Assembly (NCBI GenBank): GCA_965214955.1
Contig: CBDCCU010000003.1
Coordinates: 62,001 to 126,000 of the forward strand
Direction of reading: 5' to 3'
DNA from: Aliikangiella sp965214955
Lineage (GTDB): Bacteria > Pseudomonadota > Gammaproteobacteria > Enterobacterales > Kangiellaceae
DNA length: 64,000 nt
Under the pieces are notes generated by a model that was not told the DNA's origin, searched no databases, and saw nothing but the letters and a program-made list of their open reading frames with translations. Positions 1 through 8,387 of this stretch are shown piece by piece (positions within the stretch are counted from its first letter, which is position 1; each line of letters begins with the position of its first letter). The translations under genes were made by a program, and so were the position numbers.

Positions 1-494
1 AAGCTCAGCTGGTAGTCAAAATTTGCGCTAGAAGAAAACCCAATAAATGCAGAATAGCCGTTATCGTCATAATCATATCTGTCGGCTAATGAAATGCCAT
101 TTAATGTTGCTACCGCACCAGTCTGCTTTGAAACAAAGGTTTTATCTTGAGTTTCATTGATCGCCGAAAAACCATAAAGGTACCTTGTTTCCCATAATGA
201 AAAATCATTTTTAAAGGCCAATTCAGTAAAAACATTTAATGATTCGGCACGAGTATCATCTGGGTAAAAATTAGTTGCTAAATTGGCATTTAAATAAAAC
301 ATATTGAGCCAATCGGCATTTAAATTAAAACGAAACTCGGCATATTCTTGCGAATCTATATTAAAGGAATCACTTGATAGTTGGTGGGGATTTGAGTCTA
401 AGCCTACACCTAAAAATGTTTCAAACTCTGTCGCCTTTAGCGAAGAGCTTAAAAGTACAAAAGCACAAGCAACTAATGTTTGTTTAAACTTCAT
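1..494 (-). CDS. Outer-membrane beta-barrel-like protein, N-terminal part (cut by window edge)
   Basis: Read on the minus strand from an ATG at 492-494, the frame stays open to the left edge, so about 164 residues are visible. It begins with a typical signal peptide (MKFKQTLVACAFVLLSSS, then cleavage near LKA-TE). After that come alternating polar/aromatic stretches such as YAEFRFNLNADWLNMFYLN and FTELAFKNDFSLWETRYLYG, which look like antiparallel barrel strands. I cannot assign a family. The gene lies about 100 bp downstream of astE on the same strand. An exported barrel-like protein is well supported; its function is unknown. Confidence 0.6.
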   Translation of the reverse strand, partial: MKFKQTLVACAFVLLSSSLKATEFETFLGVGLDSNPHQLSSDSFNIDSQEYAEFRFNLNADWLNMFYLNANLATNFYPDDTRAESLNVFTELAFKNDFSLWETRYLYGFSAINETQDKTFVSKQTGAVATLNGISLADRYDYDDNGYSAFIGFSSSANFDYQLS

Positions 495-593
495 TCAATA
501 ACTCTAATATTATTATCAACGCATCCATTTTAGTTTGGCTTGTTTATGTTTAACAGGAGACTCATCACATTATTTATTGTTTTCGCCTTTTAC

Positions 594-1640
594 TTACACC
601 GCAGTAACCATTACCGCAACACGTTGACCAACAGGCACATTGGCATTAGGAAACACTACCGACTCTTGCTTGCACCCTACCCTGTACTGGTAGTCAATAT
701 CATCAGCAATAAGTTCGCCTTGGTTAAATGGGGTAAAGTTTTCGATACTATTATCCACATAAAACTTAAAATCATTTGATTGTTTAATAATTTCAGCGAC
801 TACTGAGTATTCAATAATAGAATTTAAGCGATCTGCGCTATTATCTTGACTATAAGCACCTGTCACTAATTGATTAATGGTATCAATGGCTTTTTGAAAG
901 TCTTCAGTTTTATTTTCGCCAAAAGGTTTAACCTTGCCTAGCTCTAGCGTATAAGCCTCGGCATTAAAGGTTTCTACCGAAAAAGCCGAAAATGTGGTTG
1001 AAGGTTTATTGTGTTGTAAAATGGCCTCAATGCCTAAATCATTGAGTAAACATTTAGATCTTTTTGAAATAGGCTTTTCATTAAAAGGTCTTATCGCAAA
1101 GGTTTTGTGGTATGACGGCTTAATAGCTGTATGTAAGTCAAAATGAATGCGATTATTTGGCTCAGATTGGCTATTTGGACTAGAACCTTTAAAGAAATCG
1201 GTTACATAAGTCTCTAACTCTTTCGCCCTATCAATTTCATAAGCCGAACTTTCGGTTCTTTCATAGTTTTTATAAGCCTGATTAAACAAGCGGTTCATAT
1301 TAATTTCTACAAATCGCTCAGCAATTAGCATGGACTCGGGATTTCCTAATATCAACAACAAATTCACTTTAGGCTCAATATTGCCTAAACAAATATTACT
1401 GAGTAATCGCGAAACAATTTCAATCGGTGCGGTTTCGTTGCCATGAACGCCACAAGATAAAACCAAATATTGATTTGATGGTTGCTGCGGTTTAATTTCT
1501 ACAATGCCTCTGCCGAGTATTTTTAACTGTGCACCGCTTGATAATTTACTTGAATAGTTTGTTTTATCTAATTGATTTGTAATGCTTTTATTTGATGAAA
1601 ATTCAATAAATCCGTCTTCTTTTTTTAGCTGTTCTATCAT
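594..1640 (-). CDS. astE: Succinylglutamate desuccinylase / aspartoacylase family (AstE-like)
   Basis: 348 residues, the usual AstE length. It is a zinc carboxypeptidase-like enzyme of the M14/AstE-AspA family; AstE releases glutamate from N-succinylglutamate in the last step of arginine succinyltransferase (AST) catabolism in the cytoplasm. Visible motifs are the zinc site GVHGNETAPIEI (H and E ligands), the segment RLFNQAYKNYERTESSAYE, and HFDLHTAIKPSYHKTFAIRP, which carries the second zinc His and substrate-binding residues. No other ast genes are nearby, so the AstE name rests on motif order alone; an orphan AstE-like deacylase is possible. It follows the M23 peptidase gene on the same strand. 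Confidence 0.85.
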   Translation of the reverse strand: MIEQLKKEDGFIEFSSNKSITNQLDKTNYSSKLSSGAQLKILGRGIVEIKPQQPSNQYLVLSCGVHGNETAPIEIVSRLLSNICLGNIEPKVNLLLILGNPESMLIAERFVEINMNRLFNQAYKNYERTESSAYEIDRAKELETYVTDFFKGSSPNSQSEPNNRIHFDLHTAIKPSYHKTFAIRPFNEKPISKRSKCLLNDLGIEAILQHNKPSTTFSAFSVETFNAEAYTLELGKVKPFGENKTEDFQKAIDTINQLVTGAYSQDNSADRLNSIIEYSVVAEIIKQSNDFKFYVDNSIENFTPFNQGELIADDIDYQYRVGCKQESVVFPNANVPVGQRVAVMVTAV

Positions 1641-1682
1641 TGCCTATCCAAGTTAAAAATTAGTTTTAATTACTCTGTCCGT

Positions 1683-1712
1683 GATTAGTCTTGTAGCGAT
1701 TAATCTTGTAAT
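1683..1712. repeat. 15-bp tandem repeat (2 copies) across the end of the M23 peptidase gene
   Basis: Units 1683-1697 (GATTAGTCTTGTAGC) and 1698-1712 (GATTAATCTTGTAAT) differ at a few bases. On the minus strand the first copy read contains the last codons and TAA stop of the peptidase gene, and the second copy repeats them just downstream. It looks like a tandem duplication of the gene end. Confidence 0.6.
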
Positions 1713-2503
1713 AGTAGCTGCGGGTCTAGGCGAACTTTAAACCAGTTTAAACGCCAATCTAAATGCGGTCCAGTAGCGCGTCCTGTTGCGCCAATTGTAC
1801 CTATTTGCTCACCTTGTTTAACCGTTTGTCCTTGTTTGACATCAATGGAGTTTAGGTGAATATAGGTAGAGCTAATACCATAGCCGTGATCAATAATTAA
1901 TGTACCGCCCGAATAATACATATCCTTATGCACCAGTGTGACCTTTCCCGCAATAGGCGCAATAACGGGTGTGCCAACCACATTGGCAACATCTAAGCCA
2001 TAATGCGGTCTCTTTGGATCACCATTGAGTACTCTTTGACTGCCAAACACACCAGATATTCTTCCCTGTGCAGGCAAGATAAACTCACTAAGAAAATCCT
2101 GTCGATGTGAAAAAGTTTGTCGCGCTTTAGCCACTTGAGCAGAATCTCGGCGGATTCTTTTTAGCACCGCTTCACCTTTAGGGTTCACTTTGCTTGGCGG
2201 TAAACCATCAATCCGTTCAATTTTCCATTGTCTTTTGCCAACTGCAATCGTTTTTTTAACCGATTGCTTAGCTGATTTAAGCATTACTTCAATTTGTTGT
2301 GGTGCGTCTCGCCCAACACCAAACACCACAATACCTTTTGGTGTTTTTGCGAGTTTTTGTTTTTGGTAATAAACCTCAGCATCACCAATCACCTGCCCAA
2401 CAATCATACTACCTTGAACAGGCTTTTGACTGAGCAGCTTAAAATCAAGCGCCAATACAGGTATTGACGCAATCAACAATACAAAAGCAATAAAATGTCT
2501 CAT
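1700..2503 (-). CDS. M23 family metallopeptidase (LytM/peptidoglycan endopeptidase type), exported
   Basis: I place the start at ATG 2501-2503, preceded by AGAGGGAATA, not at the further-upstream ATG that would put 15 residues before the signal peptide. This gives 267 residues: a signal peptide (MRHFIAFVLLIASIPVLA), a beta-rich N-terminal domain, and a C-terminal M23 domain (about 145-255). The metal motif is H167-x3-D171 (RPHYGLDVAN); STYIHLNS follows. The final motif, usually H-x-H, reads GPHLDWRLNW: H247-x-D249, so the last His ligand is Asp. The likely role is periplasmic cell-wall cleavage or activation of a hydrolase. It sits between gltX and astE, all on the same strand. Confidence 0.85.
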   Translation of the reverse strand: MRHFIAFVLLIASIPVLALDFKLLSQKPVQGSMIVGQVIGDAEVYYQKQKLAKTPKGIVVFGVGRDAPQQIEVMLKSAKQSVKKTIAVGKRQWKIERIDGLPPSKVNPKGEAVLKRIRRDSAQVAKARQTFSHRQDFLSEFILPAQGRISGVFGSQRVLNGDPKRPHYGLDVANVVGTPVIAPIAGKVTLVHKDMYYSGGTLIIDHGYGISSTYIHLNSIDVKQGQTVKQGEQIGTIGATGRATGPHLDWRLNWFKVRLDPQLLLQD

Positions 2504-2536
2504 TATTCCCTCTTTAACTAACCCAATCAAAAACCT

Positions 2537-2571
2537 AGCAACTAACAACTAGCAACCAGCAACTAAAAACT
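2537..2571. repeat. Degenerate AGCAACT heptamer repeat (5 copies)
   Basis: Five consecutive 7-mers (AGCAACT, AACAACT, AGCAACC, AGCAACT, AAAAACT) fill the gltX to M23 gap and abut the gltX stop codon at 2572. The consensus is the reverse complement of the perfect heptamer run at 34532-34587. Confidence 0.7.
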
Positions 2572-3990
2572 CTAACTATTCGCCTCACGCTCAGCGATAA
2601 AACCTAATGCTTGATCAATGCGTGCTAAAGTACGCGCTTTGCCAATCCATTCTAAAGTGATGTCTAAGCTAGGTGACATACCTGCGCCAGTTACTGCTAC
2701 TCTTAGCGGCATACCCACCTTGCCCATGCCCACTTCTAGTTCTTCTGCGGTTTGGTTAATCGCATTATGGATGACTTCTGGTTGCCACTCAGTTAATTCA
2801 TTGAGCTTTTGCTTAACTAAATCTAATGGCGCTTTAGCCACAGGGCGTAAATGTTTTTTAGCCGCTTTAGCTTCAAACTCATCAAAGTCGCTATAGTATG
2901 GCTTAATAATATCCACCAAATCTTTAAGGGTTTGAACACGCTCGGCAAATTCAGGAATTAAAGCTTTTATGTCAGGTCCGTTATTTAGATCTAACTGAGC
3001 ATTATCTAAGTGCCACTGCAAATGCTTTACCACTTCATCTGCTGGCAGTGATTTAATATATTGTTGATTAAGCCAATTAAGCTTTTGCGTATTAAAAGCC
3101 GATGGCGCTTTATTTATGGCATTAATATCAAACAGTTCAATCATTTCGCTGACTGAAAAAATTTCTTGATCGCCATGTGACCAACCAAGACGCACTAAAT
3201 AATTAAGCACCGCTTGCGGTAAATAACCATCATCGCGATATTGCATTACACTTACCGCGCCATGTCTTTTAGACAGCTTTTTACCATCATCTCCTAAAAT
3301 CATTGGCACATGACCAAACTCAGGTACTGGTGCGTTAAGTGCTTTAAAAATATTAATTTGTCTTGGCGTGTTGTTAATATGATCATCGCCGCGAATAACT
3401 TGGGTTATTCCCATATCCCAGTCATCAACAACCACGGTAAAGTTATAAGTGGGTGAACCATCGGTGCGGGCAATAATTAAATCATCAAGCTCTTTATTGG
3501 CAATGGTAATTTCGCCTTTCACCACATCTTTAAAAGTTACTTCGCCTTCTTGTGGGTTTTTAAAACGAATGACATGATCTTGGCTTAAATCAATTTCGGC
3601 ATCACTTAGGTTGCGACATTTGCCATCGTATCTTGGCTTTTGCTTATTAGCCATTTGCTCTTCTCTTAAAGCATCGAGCCTTTCTTTGCTGCAAAAACAA
3701 GGGTAAGCATCACCCGATTCTTTTAATTGGCTAATCACTTCTTTGTAACGATCAAAGCGTTTGGTCTGATAATAAGGGCCTTCGTTCCATTTAAGATCAA
3801 GCCAATTCATACCTTCTAAAATCGCCTCAACCGCCTCTGGGGTTGAGCGTTCTAAATCGGTATCTTCAATACGAAGCACAAATTCGCCTTTAGTGGCTTG
3901 AGCGTGTAACCAAGAATATAAAGCCGTACGCGCACCACCAACATGAAGATAACCTGTAGGCGATGGAGCAAATCGAGTTTTAACAGACAT
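2572..3990 (-). CDS. gltX: Glutamyl-tRNA synthetase
   Basis: 472 residues, full length for bacterial GluRS. A class I aminoacyl-tRNA synthetase that charges tRNA-Glu with glutamate. The N-terminal Rossmann fold has the HIGH-type motif PSPTGYLHVGGARTALY; the KMSKS-type motif is KKLSKRHGAVSV, around residue 240. A Cys pair (YPCFCSKERLD, with a further Cys in YDGKCRN) fits the zinc-binding insertion of gammaproteobacterial GltX. The C-terminal helical anticodon-binding domain is complete. It is divergent from tRNA-Val, with about 200 bp between them. Confidence 0.97.
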   Translation of the reverse strand: MSVKTRFAPSPTGYLHVGGARTALYSWLHAQATKGEFVLRIEDTDLERSTPEAVEAILEGMNWLDLKWNEGPYYQTKRFDRYKEVISQLKESGDAYPCFCSKERLDALREEQMANKQKPRYDGKCRNLSDAEIDLSQDHVIRFKNPQEGEVTFKDVVKGEITIANKELDDLIIARTDGSPTYNFTVVVDDWDMGITQVIRGDDHINNTPRQINIFKALNAPVPEFGHVPMILGDDGKKLSKRHGAVSVMQYRDDGYLPQAVLNYLVRLGWSHGDQEIFSVSEMIELFDINAINKAPSAFNTQKLNWLNQQYIKSLPADEVVKHLQWHLDNAQLDLNNGPDIKALIPEFAERVQTLKDLVDIIKPYYSDFDEFEAKAAKKHLRPVAKAPLDLVKQKLNELTEWQPEVIHNAINQTAEELEVGMGKVGMPLRVAVTGAGMSPSLDITLEWIGKARTLARIDQALGFIAEREANS

Positions 3991-4073
3991 ACAATATTTC
4001 GCTTTTTAATATGAAAAAATTAGTGGCGCTATTTTATCAAATTGTCTTATTAAAAAAATATTTAATTTAAGGG

Positions 4074-4102
4074 TTGACCCTAGATAATTTTGTCTCTAGA
4101 AT
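4074..4102 (+). promoter_or_regulatory. Sigma-70 promoter of tRNA-Val, stable-RNA type
   Basis: -35 TTGACC (4074-4079), 17-bp spacer, -10 TAGAAT (4097-4102). The -10 is followed at once by a GC-rich stretch, GCGCCCC. A GC-rich discriminator after the -10 is the known hallmark of rRNA/tRNA promoters under stringent (ppGpp/DksA) control, so this is likely growth-rate regulated. The tRNA begins about 85 bp downstream. Confidence 0.8.
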
Positions 4103-4137
4103 GCGCCCCATCTTGAGCAACCAAGCACAAGATTGCT

Positions 4138-4172
4138 GATATTAAGTTACTAATATTAAGTTACTGATATTA
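4138..4172. repeat. 14-bp tandem repeat in the tRNA-Val leader (2 full copies plus a partial)
   Basis: GATATTAAGTTACT (4138-4151) is followed by AATATTAAGTTACT (4152-4165) and a partial GATATTA. It lies in the transcribed leader between the promoter and the tRNA and would be removed by 5' processing. Confidence 0.65.
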
Positions 4173-4188
4173 GACTGTTATATGATAT

Positions 4189-4264
4189 GGGCGCTTAGCT
4201 CAGTTGGGAGAGCATCGCCCTTACAAGGCGAGGGTCAGTGGTTCGAGCCCACTAGCGCCCACCA
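4189..4264 (+). tRNA. tRNA-Val (anticodon TAC)
   Basis: 76 nt with the CCA encoded. The acceptor stem GGGCGCT pairs with AGCGCCC. The D-arm is AGCTCAGTTGGGAGAGC, the anticodon loop CTTACAA has anticodon TAC, and the T-arm is GGTTCGAGCC. The anticodon stem and loop match gammaproteobacterial valV/valT-type tRNAs. Confidence 0.97.
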
Positions 4265-4445
4265 TATCATTCAACAACCTTTACTTTCAAAACATCCTTT
4301 TATTCATCTTTGTTTTCAAATCCCGTTTTAGTCTTTATTTAAGTATTTGTCATAAATTAAAAAAGTTTCTTGAACCTCACTGTTTCAAGCGTCAAAATAG
4401 CGCCTTATTTTTAGTCCGAAAATCCAATATCTCTACGGAATAACC

Positions 4446-5828
4446 ATGTCAGATTTTATTAACCAACTTATAGCCGTTGTTGGTGAAAACTATGTTTTAA
4501 CACAAAACAGTGATTTACAAACTTACGGACAAGACTGGAGCAAACTTTACCAACCTGATCCGCTTGTGGTTGTTAAACCAGCCAATACACAGCAGGTCGC
4601 TGAAATTGTTAAACTTTGTAATGCAAGCGATATTAAAATTGTTCCCTCGGGCGGACGAACAGGTTTAAGCGGCGGCGCAGTTGCTAGCAATAAAGAACTA
4701 GTTTTATCTTTAGATAGGCTTAACACCATAGAAAACTTTAACTCTATTGATCGCACGGTTTCTTGTGGTGCAGGTGTAATTACCGAGCAACTTCAAAATT
4801 TTGCTGAAGAAAATAACCTATATTACCCCGTTGATTTTGCTTCAGCTGGTTCTAGCCAAATCGGCGGTAATATTGCAACCAATGCTGGCGGCATTAAAGT
4901 TTTAAAATATGGTTTAACTCGCGACTGGGTTTATGGATTAACGGTTGTAACCGCTCAAGGTGAAATTTTAAAGTTAAATAATGGCCTAGTTAAAAATGCC
5001 ACAGGTTATGATTTACGTCATTTAATGATTGGCAGTGAAGGCACACTTGGCATTATAACAGAAGCGACAATGATGCTTACTAAACCGCCTGTTGAACCAA
5101 CCGTAATGCTATTAGCAACACCTGATCTCAATTCAGTTTCTGCTTTGTTAAATCACTTTCAATCAACCATTGATCTGATGGCGTTTGAGTTTTTCTCACA
5201 AGCGGCGCTACAAAAAGTATTAGCACATCACGAACTTAAAGCACCCTTTACCGAGCCTAATGAATTTTATGTTTTAATTGAGTTTGAAGCTGGCACAGAA
5301 CAAGCTATGGATGATGCCTTTGCCGCATTTGAAAGCGCGGCTGAAAAAGCATGGTTAATAGACGGCGTCATTAGCCAAAGCAACACTCAAGCCGAAGAGC
5401 TATGGCAGTATAGAGAGCGAATTTCAGAGTCTATTGCTCATTACCCGCCTTATAAAAACGATATTGCGGTTAAACCCTCGCAAGTGGGCGAGTTTTTAAC
5501 TCAGGTTGATAATTTTGTTAGTCACAACTACCCTAGTTTTGAAAATATTTGGTTTGGTCATATTGGCGATGGCAATTTGCATCTTAATATATTAAAACCA
5601 TCAAATATGGAATTAGAAGATTTTAAACAGGCTTGCACGCAAGCAAACCCTGAAATTTTTAATATTTTAAAATCGTTTAATGGCTCAATCAGTGCAGAGC
5701 ATGGGGTTGGAATTTTAAAAAAGCCGTATCTCAATTTTTCGCGTAGCGAAACCGAAATTGCTTTAATGAAAGCCATTAAAAACACTTTTGATCCTAAAAA
5801 TCTTTTAAACCCAGGCAAACTCCTTTAA
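4446..5828 (+). CDS. FAD-binding oxidoreductase, GlcD / D-2-hydroxyacid (D-2-hydroxyglutarate-type) dehydrogenase family
   Basis: 460 residues. The N-terminal FAD-binding PCMH/VAO domain (about 35-215) has VPSGGRTGLSGGAV, and GSSQIGGNIATNAGG with GSEGTLGIITEAT for the pyrophosphate and flavin. The C-terminal FAD-oxidase cap (about 250-460) has WFGHIGDGNLHLNI and ISAEHGVGILKK, the metal/active-site His motifs of D-2-hydroxyglutarate and D-lactate dehydrogenases. There is no iron-sulfur domain, which argues against the larger YdiJ/Dld2 fusions. It probably oxidises a D-2-hydroxyacid with an electron-transfer partner; the substrate is undetermined. The next gene starts directly after the stop codon, so the two are co-transcribed. 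Confidence 0.85.
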   Translation: MSDFINQLIAVVGENYVLTQNSDLQTYGQDWSKLYQPDPLVVVKPANTQQVAEIVKLCNASDIKIVPSGGRTGLSGGAVASNKELVLSLDRLNTIENFNSIDRTVSCGAGVITEQLQNFAEENNLYYPVDFASAGSSQIGGNIATNAGGIKVLKYGLTRDWVYGLTVVTAQGEILKLNNGLVKNATGYDLRHLMIGSEGTLGIITEATMMLTKPPVEPTVMLLATPDLNSVSALLNHFQSTIDLMAFEFFSQAALQKVLAHHELKAPFTEPNEFYVLIEFEAGTEQAMDDAFAAFESAAEKAWLIDGVISQSNTQAEELWQYRERISESIAHYPPYKNDIAVKPSQVGEFLTQVDNFVSHNYPSFENIWFGHIGDGNLHLNILKPSNMELEDFKQACTQANPEIFNILKSFNGSISAEHGVGILKKPYLNFSRSETEIALMKAIKNTFDPKNLLNPGKLL

Positions 5829-6620
5829 ATGATTGCATTAGTCGCTAGTTTTTTCTCTCTCTTTGTTGGTCCTTTGGTGTATCAAACCTTCGGGCCACTA
5901 AAAAGAACTGATAAAATTGTCAGCGGCATAGTATTAATTATTGTATCGGGTGTGATCTTCTTTGAAATTATGCCGCTATTGTTTGATGAAATTGGTTTTA
6001 TTGCCATTATCTTTTTACTACTCGGCTTTGCTGGGCCCAACTTTATTGAGTCCACTTTTAAAAAAGCAGCAGATACCACTCATAAACTCACAATTTACCT
6101 TGGTTTAACCGGTTTATTAGTTCACGGACTAATTGATGGAGCAGCCATTCAAAGTGAAGAATTAAGTAGCTCGCATAATTTTACTTTAGCAATTTTGCTT
6201 CACAGGTTGCCTGTTGGTTTAACTATCTGGTGGCTGCTTAAGCCTATTCTTGGTGAAAGAGCCGCTTTAATAATGCTCTTTTTAATGGGCATAACCACCA
6301 TTAGCGGTTATTTTTTAAGCCAGATGGTAAGTAATATTATTGAGCATAGTTTTATTAGCTGCATACAGGCATTTGTTGCGGGCTCGTTACTTCATGTTGT
6401 GATCTATAAACCTCATGCCGATGGCTGTTTACACACCAGCAATAGTCATCACCAGCATGAAAATACCTCTAGCTCAAATAAAAAGAACAATTCACAAGGG
6501 ATTATTTTTAAGTTTTTAAGTCAGCTCGGTAAATTGCGAATTAAATTTAGCCGCTGGGATATTATTGGTTATACATTAGGGTTAATACTGCTTTTTATTA
6601 TTCACTCTACTGCACATTAA
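5829..6620 (+). CDS. ZIP-like integral membrane protein (putative metal permease)
   Basis: 263 residues with about seven or eight hydrophobic segments. The two family-like motifs lie in consecutive helices: HGLIDGAAIQ (like the H-x3-DG of ZIP helix IV) and LLHRLPVGLTIWW (like the HEIPHE of helix V). A cytoplasmic-type loop rich in His and Asn (HADGCLHTSNSHHQHE) precedes the last helix and may bind metal. Its ATG touches the TAA of the upstream FAD oxidase. ZIP membership is inferred from the motifs; the transported ion and direction are unknown. Its 3' end overlaps the convergent DUF3861 gene by 4 bp. Confidence 0.65.
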   Translation: MIALVASFFSLFVGPLVYQTFGPLKRTDKIVSGIVLIIVSGVIFFEIMPLLFDEIGFIAIIFLLLGFAGPNFIESTFKKAADTTHKLTIYLGLTGLLVHGLIDGAAIQSEELSSSHNFTLAILLHRLPVGLTIWWLLKPILGERAALIMLFLMGITTISGYFLSQMVSNIIEHSFISCIQAFVAGSLLHVVIYKPHADGCLHTSNSHHQHENTSSSNKKNNSQGIIFKFLSQLGKLRIKFSRWDIIGYTLGLILLFIIHSTAH

Positions 6621-6901
6621 AACTTTTTAATATTTTGCATAAAAGTTTTAAAGTGAGGAAAAAATGCTTTAAATAATTCATGATCTTTATTTTTTAGCAT
6701 CACTTCTCCTAAAAGTTTTACTCCAACAGCTAAAGAGGTTGTATCAGAGCTATCAAAAATTGATTTACTTTGCATTTTTTCAACGATCTTCTTAATATCA
6801 TCGTGGTTTTTGGTGTGGAAAATTAAAGCAGATTCACTCACCGCATTTCCCTTAATATCTTCAATTCGTTCAATACTGACTTTATATAAATGACCTTTCA
6901 T
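6617..6901 (-). CDS. DUF3861 family protein
   Basis: 94 residues. Start MKGHLYKVSIERIED, middle IFHTKNHDDIKKIVE and end VGVKLLGEVMLKNKDHELF agree with the small cytoplasmic DUF3861 family as I recall it. No catalytic residues are evident and the family has no established function. It is a single gene, convergent with the ZIP-like gene. Confidence 0.75.
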   Translation of the reverse strand: MKGHLYKVSIERIEDIKGNAVSESALIFHTKNHDDIKKIVEKMQSKSIFDSSDTTSLAVGVKLLGEVMLKNKDHELFKAFFPHFKTFMQNIKKF

Positions 6902-7010
6902 CAGTCGTACCTTTTAATATTAACGTTCATTTATTTAGCTTAGTTCAAAATCTAGCACATATCATTTTTTGTATCAGAGTAATAAATGAAAATTTCAATG
7001 GGTTTATTCT

Positions 7011-7026
7011 TGGCATATTCCCTGCT
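7011..7026 (+). promoter_or_regulatory. Sigma-54 (RpoN) promoter upstream of the kinase/regulator operon
   Basis: The sequence TGGCATATTCCCTGCT fits the -24/-12 consensus TGGCACR-N4-TTGCW, with GG and GC exactly 12 bp apart and two mismatches. It lies about 39 bp before the kinase ATG, giving a leader of about 25 nt. The operon encodes an NtrC-type activator, so positive autoregulation is a natural inference. Confidence 0.7.
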
Positions 7027-7064
7027 AGTGTTAATCTGTTATTAAAAATCATGTTGAACCTATT

Positions 7065-8363
7065 ATGTCCTTTAGAAAGTTAAGTTTAATATTTATTAGT
7101 TTGCTGCTAACCAGCTTGCTGCTAATGCAGTGGGTATCTATTTGGCAATTTACTGATAATGTGGCAAAACAAATTGGTGAATCCGCTTTTGAAGTAAGCC
7201 GCAATACCGCTGAAACTTTAATATTTGAGCAACCCAAAACCTCTCAAAATACCTTTGCATTTTCAACCAATAACCAAGTCATTGGCGAATCGCAAGTCAA
7301 CCAACTATTATCGGGCATAAAAAAAGACGTCACTTTACAGCTGGTTGATGAACAAAAAGATGATTATTTAATGCTAAATGCCGATGGTGTCGAATATCAA
7401 ATTGCAATACCAAGAACAGGCATTCATAAAGCACTTGATGAATTTTCAAATAATGTTTTTTATTCAACCATAGCACTTCTTATTTTTGGGGTATTAATGG
7501 CATCTTATCTCACCAATAAACTTGCTACACCATTAAAAAAACTACAACAAGTTTCAAAAGAAGTTGGAGAAGGCAATTTAGGATTACAAGTTGATAAAGA
7601 CAACCAATGGCATAGTAAAGAAATTGATAAAACCCTAGCCTCTTTTAATTTAATGTCAGAAAAAATTGCTGAGCTACAAAAACAGAACACAGAGCTACAG
7701 GCCAAAGCTCACCTTGCAGAGCTTGCAGAAATTTCACGCGGTTTAGCACACTCAATTCGCAATCCATTAAATACGCTAAACCTTGCGCTCGACCAATTAA
7801 ACACAATATCTGCCGATGAAGATAAATCGAGTTTAACCCATATTGCCAAGCAACAAATTAAAAGAATTGATCGATGGGTAAGATCATTGATGGATGTAAT
7901 GAGTGATGATGAAAATTTAATAAAACAATTTTCAGTCAACTCAATTTTAGAAAGTGTTATTACCGATCAAAAATTGGCTAATGATAAATCACTTAACTTT
8001 AAAATTATTAACCAAGCAGAAAACTACCGTATTAACTTAATTGAATCGGAATTTAAGGGAATAATTTCAAGCTTAGTGTCTAACGCAGTAGAGGCTTCTC
8101 CCGAAAATGCGGAAATAACCATTAACTTAACCAAAGAAAAAGATGTATTTTGTATTCAAATATCCGATCAAGGTAAAGGCTTTTCTAAGCAAGCACTCAA
8201 AAGCTTATTTATGCCACATAATACCGATAAAACCTATGGCGCAGGAATGGGGTTATATTTAGCCCATAGAATTATCAAACATAAATACGCTGGTGATATT
8301 AGTATTAAAAATCTTAAGCCAAAAGGTAGTTTAGTGAGCGTTACTTTTAAACAAAGACAGTGA
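7065..8363 (+). CDS. Membrane sensor histidine kinase (HAMP, HisKA, HATPase_c)
   Basis: 432 residues. TM1 is about 7-25, followed by a periplasmic domain of roughly 100 residues of no recognised family, then TM2 about 133-153, a HAMP linker (about 154-205) and a coiled-coil-like stretch. The phospho-acceptor is His229 in ISRGLAHSIRNPLNTLN. The ATPase domain shows the N box LVSNAVEASPE, the G1 box DQGKGF and the G2 box YGAGMGLYLA. It should phosphorylate the response regulator that follows 24 bp later. The signal is unknown. A sigma-54 promoter precedes it. Confidence 0.92.
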   Translation: MSFRKLSLIFISLLLTSLLLMQWVSIWQFTDNVAKQIGESAFEVSRNTAETLIFEQPKTSQNTFAFSTNNQVIGESQVNQLLSGIKKDVTLQLVDEQKDDYLMLNADGVEYQIAIPRTGIHKALDEFSNNVFYSTIALLIFGVLMASYLTNKLATPLKKLQQVSKEVGEGNLGLQVDKDNQWHSKEIDKTLASFNLMSEKIAELQKQNTELQAKAHLAELAEISRGLAHSIRNPLNTLNLALDQLNTISADEDKSSLTHIAKQQIKRIDRWVRSLMDVMSDDENLIKQFSVNSILESVITDQKLANDKSLNFKIINQAENYRINLIESEFKGIISSLVSNAVEASPENAEITINLTKEKDVFCIQISDQGKGFSKQALKSLFMPHNTDKTYGAGMGLYLAHRIIKHKYAGDISIKNLKPKGSLVSVTFKQRQ

Positions 8364-8387
8364 TAATAAATTTTAAGGAATTTCAAT

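Noticed and set aside
540..779. Plus-strand open frame of 79 codons
   Set aside because: It lies antisense to the 3' end of astE; low-complexity and no ribosome site. A shadow frame.
4204..4443. Plus-strand open frame of 79 codons over tRNA-Val
   Set aside because: It starts inside the tRNA and has no sensible protein character; the tRNA explains the sequence.
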